Shown here one piece after another: positions 6,837 to 13,805 of a stretch of 16,530 bases of DNA. The notes under the pieces were generated by a model that saw nothing but the letters and a program-made list of their open reading frames with translations, did no database searches and was not told where the DNA came from. How positions within the stretch are numbered: position 1 is the stretch's first letter; each line of letters starts with the position of its first letter. Made by a program: the position numbers and the translations under genes. This DNA is from Clostridia bacterium (GTDB lineage Bacteria > Bacillota > Clostridia > Oscillospirales > CAG-272), in assembly GCA_017612655.1 (NCBI GenBank), contig JAGAFM010000163.1:1-16530 (forward strand), read 5' to 3'.

Positions 6837-7679
6837 TCAGTCGTTCAGGCTGGCTACGATGGATTTCGCGGGCATTTCGTCGATGACGACAAAGGCGACA
6901 TTTCCGTTCAGAATGTTCTGCGCGGCCAGAGCGCCCGCCTCATAGGGAACGCACTCAACCTTGAATCCGTCGAATCCCCAGTCCTCGTCTCCCTTGACGA
7001 AGAACATACCGGTCGTTCCGTCCTGAACGCCGACCTTCGTCGATGCAGGAAGCGCATTCAGAACCGCAATCACATCGTCAGCGGTCTTGCAGGCATCGAA
7101 CTGCGTATCGGACTCTTTGGTAATGATCATCTGGGAGGCATTGTAGTAGGAAGTGGTGAAGTCCAGCGTCTCCTTCCGGACATCCGTCACAGTCAGACCG
7201 GAAGCGGCGATATCGCACATCCCCTCCGCAACACTGGTGCACACGGATGCGAACTCCATGTTGTTGATGACAAGTTCTTTGCCGACGGAATCCGCGTACA
7301 TCTTCATGATCTCCATGTCGACGCCGTAATAGGTATCGCCGGTTTTGTACTCAAACGGTGCGAACGCGGCGTTGGTCGCGATGACGATCTGATCCTTGGA
7401 AGCGTCTTCCGCAGCGGATGCGACGCCGACCGGCGTCCCTCCTTTAAAGTAGCGGTCCAGAACCTTTTCGAACTCTCCGTTTTCCTGAATGGTTGCGAGG
7501 AACGCATTGACGGAAGCAAGCAGTTCCGCGTCACCCTTCTTGACGGCAAAGGCGTACTCCTCTTCCGTCAGGGGGATGTCGATGACCTTCAGTTTCTGGG
7601 ACTCGGCGGGACCGCCGCAGGACACCAGTGCGAACAGGAGCAGCAGAGCCGCCAGCAGAATTGAACCTATCTTTTTCAT
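6837..7679 (-). CDS. Amino acid-binding lipoprotein with circularly permuted domain order
   Basis: Extracellular solute-binding component (family 3, SBP_bac_3) of the adjacent transporter, 280 residues. A signal peptide ends in the lipobox LVSC with Cys21. Residues 30-78 (LTEEEYAFAVKKGDAELL, then an amphipathic helix and LDRYF) read like the end of an ordinary family member. After a linker (79-96) the canonical start follows (IVIATNAAFAPFEY, about 98-111), then SGLTVTDVRKETLDF with Arg168, VGVQDGTTG (216-224) and VVIDEMPAKSIV with Asp267. The protein stops at 280 just where the LTEEEYAFAV segment is usually found, so the order is rotated rather than duplicated. Arg168 and Asp267 occupy the usual carboxylate- and amine-binding positions, suggesting a functional site. 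The permutation is my reading of motif order. The ribosome site GAAGG is modest. Confidence 0.93.
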   Translation of the reverse strand: MKKIGSILLAALLLLFALVSCGGPAESQKLKVIDIPLTEEEYAFAVKKGDAELLASVNAFLATIQENGEFEKVLDRYFKGGTPVGVASAAEDASKDQIVIATNAAFAPFEYKTGDTYYGVDMEIMKMYADSVGKELVINNMEFASVCTSVAEGMCDIAASGLTVTDVRKETLDFTTSYYNASQMIITKESDTQFDACKTADDVIAVLNALPASTKVGVQDGTTGMFFVKGDEDWGFDGFKVECVPYEAGALAAQNILNGNVAFVVIDEMPAKSIVASLND

Positions 7680-7732
7680 CTCGAAAAGACCTTCTTTCCA
7701 AATAATGTTGTGTTTTTTCAGCGGATGTGCCG

Positions 7733-7761
7733 ATTTTACACCAGAAAATGGAATTTGTCAA
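7733..7761 (-). promoter_or_regulatory. Vegetative promoter of the ABC transporter operon
   Basis: Minus-strand TTGACA (7756-7761) and TAAAAT (7733-7738) with a 17-base spacer. The predicted start near 7726 gives a leader of about 47 bases with no evident riboswitch or terminator-like fold. Confidence 0.9.
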
Positions 7762-7812
7762 CCCTTTTTTCAGAAAAAATGAAAAAATATTCATTCTTTC
7801 TCTCTCGGAGCA

Positions 7813-7829
7813 GATTCCTCGGAGGAATC
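7813..7829. promoter_or_regulatory. 17-bp palindrome, candidate operator between divergent promoters
   Basis: Arms GATTCCTC (7813-7820) and GAGGAATC (7822-7829) are exact inverted copies around a single G. The centre is about 95 bases upstream of both the transporter and the rpsT predicted transcription starts. The rest of the 305-base gap 7680-7984 holds only the two promoters, A/T-rich tracts and the rpsT leader. Confidence 0.45.
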
Positions 7830-7878
7830 CCCTTTGGAAATACTCCCGCATTCATTTGCGCTTTTTTTCAAAAAACAC

Positions 7879-7907
7879 TTGCAAAACCGGACCGGGTATG
7901 ATAAAAT
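7879..7907 (+). promoter_or_regulatory. Promoter of rpsT with extended -10
   Basis: TTGCAA (7879-7884) and TAAAAT (7902-7907) are spaced by 17 bases, and TG one base before the -10 box makes it an extended -10 element. The expected start is near 7914. Confidence 0.85.
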
Positions 7908-7928
7908 TCCGTTTCGTGGAACGAAAAC

Positions 7929-7952
7929 GGGAACGGATTCGGTCCGCTTCCC
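7929..7952 (+). promoter_or_regulatory. Leader hairpin of rpsT mRNA
   Basis: GGGAACGGA (7929-7937) pairs with TCCG-C-TTCCC (7943-7952), nine pairs with one bulged C, closing a TTCGG loop. It sits between the transcription start and the ribosome site (7969-7975). It could serve autogenous control by S20 or mRNA stability; nothing proves either. Confidence 0.45.
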
Positions 7953-7984
7953 TTCCTATTCTACCGAAAAGGAGGTGTTTGGTT

Positions 7985-8251
7985 TTGCCGAATATCAAGT
8001 CTGCGAAGAAACGCGTGCTCATCATCAAAGCAAAGACGCTGCAGAATCAGATGGTGAAGTCTTCCATGAAGACTGCAATCCGCAAGTACAGCGCCGCTCT
8101 CGCTTCCGGTGACAAGGAACTGGCAGCAGAAACGTACAAGACTGCCGTCAAGAAAATCGATACCGCTGTAGCAAAGGGTATTCTTCACAAGAACACGGCT
8201 GCCAGAAAGAAGAGCCAGTTCACCAAGAAGCTCAATGCGCTCAATGCGTAA
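7985..8251 (+). CDS. rpsT: 30S ribosomal protein S20, TTG start
   Basis: Primary 16S rRNA-binding protein of the small ribosomal subunit, 88 residues, normal size. It begins (M)PNIKSAKKRVLIIKAKTLQN, the diagnostic S20 start, and is Lys/Ala-rich throughout. The frame is open upstream to 7727 without a usable start. AAGGAGG at 7969-7975 lies nine bases before TTG 7985; the in-frame TTG at 7979 is too close to it. E. coli rpsT also begins with UUG, where the weak start takes part in autoregulation. It is a single gene with its own promoter and terminator. Confidence 0.96.
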   Translation: MPNIKSAKKRVLIIKAKTLQNQMVKSSMKTAIRKYSAALASGDKELAAETYKTAVKKIDTAVAKGILHKNTAARKKSQFTKKLNALNA

Positions 8252-8264
8252 GATCGGAATAGAC

Positions 8265-8287
8265 AGACCGCCTTTGGCGGTCTTTTT
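8265..8287 (+). terminator. Rho-independent terminator of rpsT
   Basis: Perfect 8-bp stem AGACCGCC (8265-8272) and GGCGGTCT (8276-8283), a TTT loop, then a T run to 8287. It starts 14 bases after the rpsT stop. Confidence 0.93.
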
Positions 8288-8296
8288 CCGTTAAAG

Positions 8297-8337
8297 AAGC
8301 CCCAGAACGGACAACTGTGTTTCGTTTCGGGGCTTTT
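8297..8337. terminator. Second, possibly bidirectional terminator between rpsT and the convergent lipoprotein gene
   Basis: AAGCCCC (8297-8303) pairs with GGGGCTT (8329-8335), and the stem can extend inward by about five more pairs (one G-U) after one mismatch. T-rich bases follow on the plus strand and, less well, on the minus strand, so it may also end the operon that stops at 8459. The T runs are short. Confidence 0.55.
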
Positions 8338-8458
8338 CCGATTTCCAAGGGTTCCGCTTGCGGCAAAACAGGAGTTTTTTACTTCTTCTCCCCGTGAGAA
8401 TCTGCCTATGGGACAAGTTTTCGCTCAGGTCATACGTGGGGGACGCCGAGCGAAGAAC

Positions 8459-9703
8459 TCAGCCGAGGGGCGCCTGTTTGAACGCGTCGCTGAGCGTGTC
8501 CTCGATCACCTGATAGAGGACGATGTTCGGATGCTCCGCCAGAATGTCGGAGCAGGAAAAGTCATTGGTCCAGTGACGGGAGAAAGAGGAGAAACTGTCG
8601 CGGAAGAACCGGGTCATGGCGATGAAGAACGAGTCGTTGATCACGTAGACGGAAGGAGCATCCGGCTGATATTCGTTGACAAACTTCGCATTGAGGGTTC
8701 CGTCGGAGAAGCCTCCGCGTTCGAGGTATGCCTGATCAAACTGTCCGCCCAGGGTCTTCCGGCCGGCCCAGGTGCAGCGTCCGATTTTCCCGTCCTTCAG
8801 CGTATAGACCGGTCCGCTGGTTTTGAACGTGTCGTACCATCCCATATAATAGGTGTTGTCCTTGAAGTAGGACTCGAACGAATCAATCCGGTACTCGTCG
8901 ATTTCGTGGAGAACAATATTCGGATAATCCTTCCGGAACTCGTTCATCACCTGAACGTATTCCGCGTATCCCCCGTTCTCGTTCCAGTGAGAGTCCAGAG
9001 GATAATAGAGAAGCCTGTCGGGCTCCGCTTCCTTTGCTGCCAGAATCCCCTTCCGCCCGTCGATCACCCGCACGGTCGTATGCTCCGCCAGATAGCCGAC
9101 AACCTGGTCGAACCGGTTTTGTTCCGCCGGTTTAAGGCCCATTCCGTCCGGCAGATATTCCGGATAGATCACGGTCTTGCTCGGGCAGATCAGGAAATAG
9201 AAGGTCATGCCGTTTTCTTCGCACCAGTCGGACCGCTGCTGCATGCTGGAAGCCAGCATTTCCAACTGCGTGTCCGTGTAGAGATTGGTTCCGAGCAGCT
9301 CCGGGAATGTGTAATTGTGATACATCCACGTTTCCCCGAACGCCTCCTTGCCGATGTACACATCGTCGTAACGGCCTCCCTCGCGGATTTCTTCCCAGGG
9401 GAGGACCTTTTTGTTCCAGGAGGCGTTCCAGTTCGGAGAGTAATCGTCTTTGATAATGGGCTGGACAAACAGTTCCGACCGCACATCCCCGCAGGAGCAG
9501 ACCGAAACGGTCAGAATCGGCGTGCTGAGGGATTCGTCTTTCTCATAGACATGTTCGTGATCCGGATCCGGAGCGGTTCCGGACGGCTGGCCGGTCGCGT
9601 CCAAACCGGCAGAAGGATCCTTCGGCCCGTCTGCACATGCGCAGATCAGAAGGAACGAAAGAAGGAGAAGCCCGAGAAAACAGATCCATCGTCTTGTACT
9701 CAT
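8459..9703 (-). CDS. Exported AlgX/DHHW-type SGNH-like lipoprotein
   Basis: Cell-surface protein related to the AlgJ/AlgX and DHHW families, which handle O-acetylation of exopolysaccharides or wall polymers. The frame is open to 9772, but ATG 9703 has AAAGGAGG nine bases before it and yields a clean lipoprotein signal (MSTRRWICFLGLLLLSFLL, lipobox ICAC, Cys23) and 414 residues. Family marks are LICPSKTVIYPEYLP (about 171-185), the acid-histidine pair in YPLDSHWNENGGY (Asp237, His239) and the nucleophile-like serine in YVINDSFF (Ser358). Just after the signal lies a small His/Cys unit, HEHVY (49-53) and VCSCGDV (68-74), resembling a zinc knuckle. It follows the phosphatase gene by 121 bases. 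No membrane-bound acyltransferase partner is in the window, so the substrate is unknown. Confidence 0.8.
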   Translation of the reverse strand: MSTRRWICFLGLLLLSFLLICACADGPKDPSAGLDATGQPSGTAPDPDHEHVYEKDESLSTPILTVSVCSCGDVRSELFVQPIIKDDYSPNWNASWNKKVLPWEEIREGGRYDDVYIGKEAFGETWMYHNYTFPELLGTNLYTDTQLEMLASSMQQRSDWCEENGMTFYFLICPSKTVIYPEYLPDGMGLKPAEQNRFDQVVGYLAEHTTVRVIDGRKGILAAKEAEPDRLLYYPLDSHWNENGGYAEYVQVMNEFRKDYPNIVLHEIDEYRIDSFESYFKDNTYYMGWYDTFKTSGPVYTLKDGKIGRCTWAGRKTLGGQFDQAYLERGGFSDGTLNAKFVNEYQPDAPSVYVINDSFFIAMTRFFRDSFSSFSRHWTNDFSCSDILAEHPNIVLYQVIEDTLSDAFKQAPLG

Positions 9704-9824
9704 ACCTTGCAGCCTCCTTTTGCTGCATTCACACGTTTGTTTCGTTTCTGACCGGAGAAATCTTGTACACATGTCAGTTTCCCGTGCTCCTTCCCGGAGC
9801 CTTCCCGGGTCCCCCGGTCCGCGG

Positions 9825-10970
9825 TCAGGATTGTTTCAGGCGCTCGCCGAGCAGAGTCAGGTCTTCCTCGGTCATTCCGGCCGACCGCAGAAACGCTTCC
9901 GCGCCGGCGGCGAGGTCCGCCTCCCGGAGATCCGCGCCGCTGTCTCCGAGCATGCCCGCAATCATCGGGTCCAGAACGTCCTTCACGATGATGGCCCATT
10001 TCGCGGGCTCCTTCTCCTGCGTGATTCCGTAGTAGTTCTCGTAGGTGATCATGTAGTCCCGGACGATCTCGTCGTAGTCCGCTCCGGCAAACGCCTCCAG
10101 GAGCATGCAGAAGAAACCAGTCCGGTCCTTTCCCTCGGTGCAGTGAACCAGGAACGGTCCATCGTTTCGCGCGATGGCGGTCATACCCCGCACCACTTTC
10201 TCGCGGAACGAATCCGAGGTCAGGTTCATGTTCATCGCCAGCGGAAGAACGTTCCCCGTCTCATAGAGAGTAACGAAATAGGGGGAAGCGAAATCCTCCC
10301 GCTCCAGATAGCCGGCGATTTTCTCCTCGTTGTCCGCGAGATTGATGATATACCGGACTCCGGCCTGCTGCATCAGCGCGTCCGTATAGGAGGCGCGGCA
10401 GTGCTGGTTGTCGCAGGGGGAAGCGGAGCGGTATACGATATTCTCCTTCAGTCCGCTGACGCGGATCGCGCGGAAATTGGCGAACACCTCGTCGCTCGGG
10501 AACTCCTCCCGTTCGTCCCGGTAGGACAAGTCCCGCGCCTGCTGAATGTCGAGATATTTCCCTCTTTCGGCCAGGGTAACCGTTGCCGTGTCGTTTTCCG
10601 ACACGCCGGCGACCTCCCAGAGATCCGCCCCGTTGTTGATGCACGCCTTGATGTAATCGTACCCGGGGTATGCAACCAGCAGGGGCTCTCCGGTCTGCAC
10701 GTAGTATCCGTTGTAGTACGGGAGATCTTTCGCCTCATAACCATTGGAGAAAACGACGTCCACGCTGTCGCCGTATTCAAATCCCAGCGCGTTGAAATCG
10801 TCGATGGTCGCCGTGATGTAGATTCCGCCGAACTCCGGCTCGTGAATCAGCGTCCGCTCGACCGGGGAAGGGGTCTGCGGGCTTCCCGTTCCGCAGCCGA
10901 AAAACAGCGTGACGCAGCACAGGGCCATGCACGCGGCCAGAAACAGATTGAAAAATCGATTGTTCCTCAT
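9825..10970 (-). CDS. Exported CX5R protein phosphatase lipoprotein
   Basis: Secreted tyrosine- or dual-specificity-type phosphatase, 381 residues. An N-terminal signal ends at a likely lipobox (LFFGC, Cys26), so it should be tethered outside the membrane. The P loop reads HCTEGKDRTGF with catalytic Cys277 and Arg283. The region before it (SGLKENIVYRSASPCDN, about 170-186, and VRYIINLADN) fits the Y_phosphatase3 group; a general acid is not identified with certainty. Residues about 45-165 form an extra, apparently beta-rich N-terminal domain (FGGIYITATIDDFNALGF, YGDSVDVVFSNGYEAKDLPY) faintly reminiscent of the C-terminal domain of SAM hydroxide adenosyltransferases. GGAGGAGA precedes ATG 10970. 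It lies between larC and the AlgX-like gene, same strand, with no clear promoter on either side. Confidence 0.87.
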   Translation of the reverse strand: MRNNRFFNLFLAACMALCCVTLFFGCGTGSPQTPSPVERTLIHEPEFGGIYITATIDDFNALGFEYGDSVDVVFSNGYEAKDLPYYNGYYVQTGEPLLVAYPGYDYIKACINNGADLWEVAGVSENDTATVTLAERGKYLDIQQARDLSYRDEREEFPSDEVFANFRAIRVSGLKENIVYRSASPCDNQHCRASYTDALMQQAGVRYIINLADNEEKIAGYLEREDFASPYFVTLYETGNVLPLAMNMNLTSDSFREKVVRGMTAIARNDGPFLVHCTEGKDRTGFFCMLLEAFAGADYDEIVRDYMITYENYYGITQEKEPAKWAIIVKDVLDPMIAGMLGDSGADLREADLAAGAEAFLRSAGMTEEDLTLLGERLKQS

Positions 10971-11080
10971 AGTTCTCCTCCGTTCTCAGCAGAGTACCCG
11001 CACTCGAATGGCTCTCTTCCGAAGCCGTCTCCTTACAGACAAGGGCAAGTGCTCCGCTCAGATCTTCTGACTGTCTGAGT

Positions 11081-12301
11081 TCAGGATTCTTTTCCCTTTA
11101 TCGAGGAGAAAACCTCCTCCAGATTCATCCCGTTGTCCCGCGCAAGACGGGCAACGTCCTCATATTCGTATTTCTCCTTCTGCGTCCCGTAGCCTTCTGA
11201 CCGTTTCACCCTGACCGGGCCGAACCGAGTCATAACCGTTTCCTCGGAGCGGGACAGTGTATAACGGCGGCAGACGGTCTCGCGGATCCCCAGCGTGGAG
11301 GTGTAACGGAAGATCTGACGGATTATTTTCTCCTTATCCGTTCCCCGGCACAAAACCGTAAGCAGATGGCCCGGGCGCGTTTTTTTCATCTGAGCCGGGA
11401 CCGTGAAAACCTCCAGGGCTCCCGCGGCATAAAGAGACTCCTGCGCAAATCCGATCGCCTCGGGGGTCATGTCGTCCAGATTACATACCAGCTCGGAAAC
11501 GGTATCGCCTGCTTCATCCGTTTCACCCAGAAACGCCCGGACGCAGTTGGCGGCGGGAAAATCTCTCTTTCCCATACCGTAACCGATCCTTTCGACTTTC
11601 ATCACGGGCAATTCCCCGAATTCCGTCGCGAAGTGAGTCAGCAGGGCCGCTCCGGTCGGAGTGCAAAGTTCGCCGGAAAACTCTCCCCCCCGAATCGGTG
11701 CCCCTCGAAGCAGAAAAGCCGTTGCGGGAGCCGGAACGGGAAGGATTCCGTGAGCACACTGTACCTGACCTGACCCGACCGAAACCGGGGAAACAACGAC
11801 CCGTCCTGGACGCAGGCGATCCATCAGCATACAGACCGCTGCGATATCCGCGACGGCGTCCTTGGCACCGACCTCATGAAAGTGCACTTCCGTCACGGGC
11901 ACGCCGTGAACATGACTTTCGGCCTCCGCGATTTGAGAATAAACGGCAAGAAGGTCTGCCTTTACGCGATCGGAAACCGGAAGGGACTCCGCCACCCGCT
12001 CGATGTCATGCAAGTCGCTGTGCGCGTGAGCATGTTCACCGCCGTGATCTGACCCGCGGGCATGATCCGCACCGTGTGCATGCATTTCCGCCGATTCTTC
12101 CCCGCCGTCCACCTTCACAATCACACGGGTTCCCCGGATTCCGCATTTTTCCGATTCTTCCGCAGAAAAGGAAACCCCGGGAATACCGAGGCGATTCAGC
12201 TCCGCTAGAAACTCCTCCCGTTCCGGAAGAAGCTCCAGCAGTGCGGCCGTCAGCATATCCCCCGCGGCACCCATTCCGCAGTCTAAAAACAGCGTCGTCA
12301 T
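11081..12301 (-). CDS. larC: LarC, CTP-dependent nickel insertase for the nickel-pincer cofactor
   Basis: Inserts nickel into the pyridinium bis-thioacid mononucleotide, the last step of nickel-pincer nucleotide synthesis. The frame extends to 12400, but ATG 12301 has GAGGAG before it and gives MTTLFLDCGMGAAGDMLTAA, the canonical start; the protein is 406 residues. EVHFHEVGAKDAVADI and PTGAALLTHFA are seen in the middle, and CNLDDMTPE opens the second half. Residues 74-98 contain eight histidines, a plausible nickel store or handover site. In Lactobacillus plantarum larC is split and joined by frameshifting; here it is one uninterrupted frame. The start overlaps the larB stop by ATGA, implying coupled translation. 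Confidence 0.94.
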   Translation of the reverse strand: MTTLFLDCGMGAAGDMLTAALLELLPEREEFLAELNRLGIPGVSFSAEESEKCGIRGTRVIVKVDGGEESAEMHAHGADHARGSDHGGEHAHAHSDLHDIERVAESLPVSDRVKADLLAVYSQIAEAESHVHGVPVTEVHFHEVGAKDAVADIAAVCMLMDRLRPGRVVVSPVSVGSGQVQCAHGILPVPAPATAFLLRGAPIRGGEFSGELCTPTGAALLTHFATEFGELPVMKVERIGYGMGKRDFPAANCVRAFLGETDEAGDTVSELVCNLDDMTPEAIGFAQESLYAAGALEVFTVPAQMKKTRPGHLLTVLCRGTDKEKIIRQIFRYTSTLGIRETVCRRYTLSRSEETVMTRFGPVRVKRSEGYGTQKEKYEYEDVARLARDNGMNLEEVFSSIKGKES

Positions 12302-13059
12302 TCTGTTACTCCTCTTTTTCCGATATGATTGATCCGGCTGGCCAGATATCCGGCGCCGAATCCGTTGTCGATATTGACCACGGAGACTCCGCTGGCGCAT
12401 GAGTTCAGCATCGCCAGCAGGGCGGACAGCCCCTCGAAGGACGCTCCGTATCCGACACTGGTCGGAACGGCAATCACCGGGCAGTCCGCAAGACCGCCGA
12501 TCACGCTGGCCAGCGCGCCCTCCATTCCCGCGACCACGACGATCACGCTTGCGCGCATGATTTCATCGGTATGCGCGAGCAACCGGTGCAGCCCCGCGAC
12601 TCCCACGTCATAGAGACGGATGACCTCGCTCCCGTGAACTTCCGCGGTCAGAGCCGCTTCCTCGGCCACGGGGATGTCGCTGGTTCCCCCGGTCGCGACG
12701 ATGACCGTTCCGATTCCGTCCGGGTGCGGAATCGGACCGACGATGCCGATTCTGGCTTCCGGGTGATAATCGAGCGCTTCTCTCTTCCCAATGACTTCTG
12801 CGTCTTCTTCCGAGAGGCGGGTAATCAGGATGGTTTCCTGACCGTTCTTCCTCATGGCTTCCGTAATCCCGAGGATCTGATCTGCCGTTTTTCCCGCACC
12901 GTAAATGACTTCCGCAGCGCCCTGACGAACTCTGCGATGCAAATCGACTTTCGCGTATCCGAGATCCACAAAAGGCTCCTTCTTCAGCATCAGAACGGCG
13001 TCCTCGATCCCCAGTGTTCCGGCGCGGACAGCCTCCAGTACCTTTTTCAGATCTGTCAT
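12298..13059 (-). CDS. larB: LarB, pyridinium-3,5-biscarboxylate mononucleotide synthase
   Basis: First step of nickel-pincer nucleotide synthesis: carboxylates and hydrolyses nicotinic acid adenine dinucleotide. It has 253 residues. An N-terminal LarB-specific part (1-100, with DLHRRVRQGAAEVIYGAGK) precedes a PurE-like domain marked by VATGGTSDIPVAEEAALTAE (121-140) and IVVVAGMEGALASVIGGL. Cys221 in MLNSCASGVSVVNIDNGFGA occupies, as far as I recall, the catalytic cysteine position of the Lactobacillus enzyme. GGAGGTGA lies about seven bases before ATG 13059. The gene overlaps larE upstream and larC downstream by four bases each. Confidence 0.95.
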   Translation of the reverse strand: MTDLKKVLEAVRAGTLGIEDAVLMLKKEPFVDLGYAKVDLHRRVRQGAAEVIYGAGKTADQILGITEAMRKNGQETILITRLSEEDAEVIGKREALDYHPEARIGIVGPIPHPDGIGTVIVATGGTSDIPVAEEAALTAEVHGSEVIRLYDVGVAGLHRLLAHTDEIMRASVIVVVAGMEGALASVIGGLADCPVIAVPTSVGYGASFEGLSALLAMLNSCASGVSVVNIDNGFGAGYLASRINHIGKRGVTE

Positions 13060-13805
13060 CGGGGTCTCACCTCCAAGTCCAGCAGAACGGCGGAATACTC
13101 CCGCTTCAGTTTTGCAAGAATCTTCTCACGGTTCTCCATGAAAAGCGGAATCTGCTCTTCCCGGATCTGAATCCGGGCCGCGCCTCCCAAGAAGCGGACG
13201 CGGAAATCGGAAAATCCCAGGGAAAGCAAAAACGACTCCGCTGTCTCTGTTGTTCGCAGCTTTTCCGCCGTTATCAGCTCCCCCGCCGGAATCCTTGTGG
13301 CAAGGCAGGAATATGCGGGTTTGTTCCAGGTTGGAAGCCCCGCCTCCTTCGAAAGCGACCGGATCGCGTCCTTTGTCAAGCCGCAGAGCCGAAGCGGAGA
13401 AATCACCGACAGTTCCTCCAGTGCCTTCATTCCCGGCCGGTCTCCCGCGTCGTCGGAAGCATTGGTCCCGTCCAGGAGGGTGGGAAATCCGCCGCTCTCC
13501 GCTTTCTCCCGAATCGCCTCAAACAATCTCTTTTTGCAGAAGTAGCAGCGGTTCGAGGGGTTCGAGGTTACGAAGGAATCCGCTAGGACATCGACGGAAA
13601 GAACAGAGACGGGTACGCCGATCATCTCTGCCGTCCGAAGTGCTTCTTCCGTTTCAAACCGAGGCTGAAAGGCCGTCTGTACATAATAGGCACGGACTTC
13701 TTTCGCGTCCCGCTTCGCCGCATACAGCAGAAAAGAGGAATCTGTTCCCCCAGAGAAGGCAATCGCGACTTTCGGATGCTCTCTGAAAAAGGCGGTTAAC
13801 TGCAT
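13056..13805 (-). CDS. larE: LarE, ATP-dependent sulfur transferase for the nickel-pincer cofactor
   Basis: Converts the two carboxylates made by LarB into thiocarboxylates after adenylating them. It has 249 residues of the PP-loop family, with the ATP motif AFSGGTDSSF (16-25) and LLDGTNASDDAGDRPG (110-125) typical of LarE. Cysteines at 87 and 90 (NRCYFCKKRL) and 167 (PAYSCLATRIPAG) form the set found in LarE proteins that bind a [4Fe-4S] cluster, instead of the single sacrificial cysteine of the Lactobacillus enzyme; this assignment is inference. AAAGGAG precedes ATG 13805. It starts the tightly coupled larEBC run, 179 bases after the zinc-ribbon gene; I see no clear promoter in that gap. 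Confidence 0.94.
   Translation of the reverse strand: MQLTAFFREHPKVAIAFSGGTDSSFLLYAAKRDAKEVRAYYVQTAFQPRFETEEALRTAEMIGVPVSVLSVDVLADSFVTSNPSNRCYFCKKRLFEAIREKAESGGFPTLLDGTNASDDAGDRPGMKALEELSVISPLRLCGLTKDAIRSLSKEAGLPTWNKPAYSCLATRIPAGELITAEKLRTTETAESFLLSLGFSDFRVRFLGGAARIQIREEQIPLFMENREKILAKLKREYSAVLLDLEVRPR

Noticed and set aside
8420..8456. Inverted repeat TTCGCTC/GAGCGAA after the AlgX-like gene as a terminator
   Set aside because: Only seven pairs around a long loop and no T run on either strand; the hairpin at 8297-8337 is a better candidate.
9780..9825. Possible G-quadruplex and CCGGGAAGG tandem repeat on the minus strand between the two lipoprotein genes
   Set aside because: The four G runs are separated by loops of up to nine bases, and the repeat has only two full units; both are expected by chance in GC-rich spacer.
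8408..11078. Very long plus-strand open frames (about 450 codons each) opposite the two lipoprotein genes, and similar ones opposite atpB and the HIT/ABC genes
   Set aside because: They lie antisense to genes with clear motifs, have no ribosome sites and have the Arg/His/Pro-rich composition of reversed GC-rich coding DNA.
10971..11080. Separate promoter for the phosphatase gene
   Set aside because: No pair of -35 and -10 boxes with 16-18 base spacing is visible in the gap, so cotranscription with the lar genes cannot be excluded.
12302..12400. N-terminal extension of LarC into larB
   Set aside because: The added residues are basic low-complexity from the overlapping larB frame, and ATG 12301 has its own ribosome site and the canonical family start.
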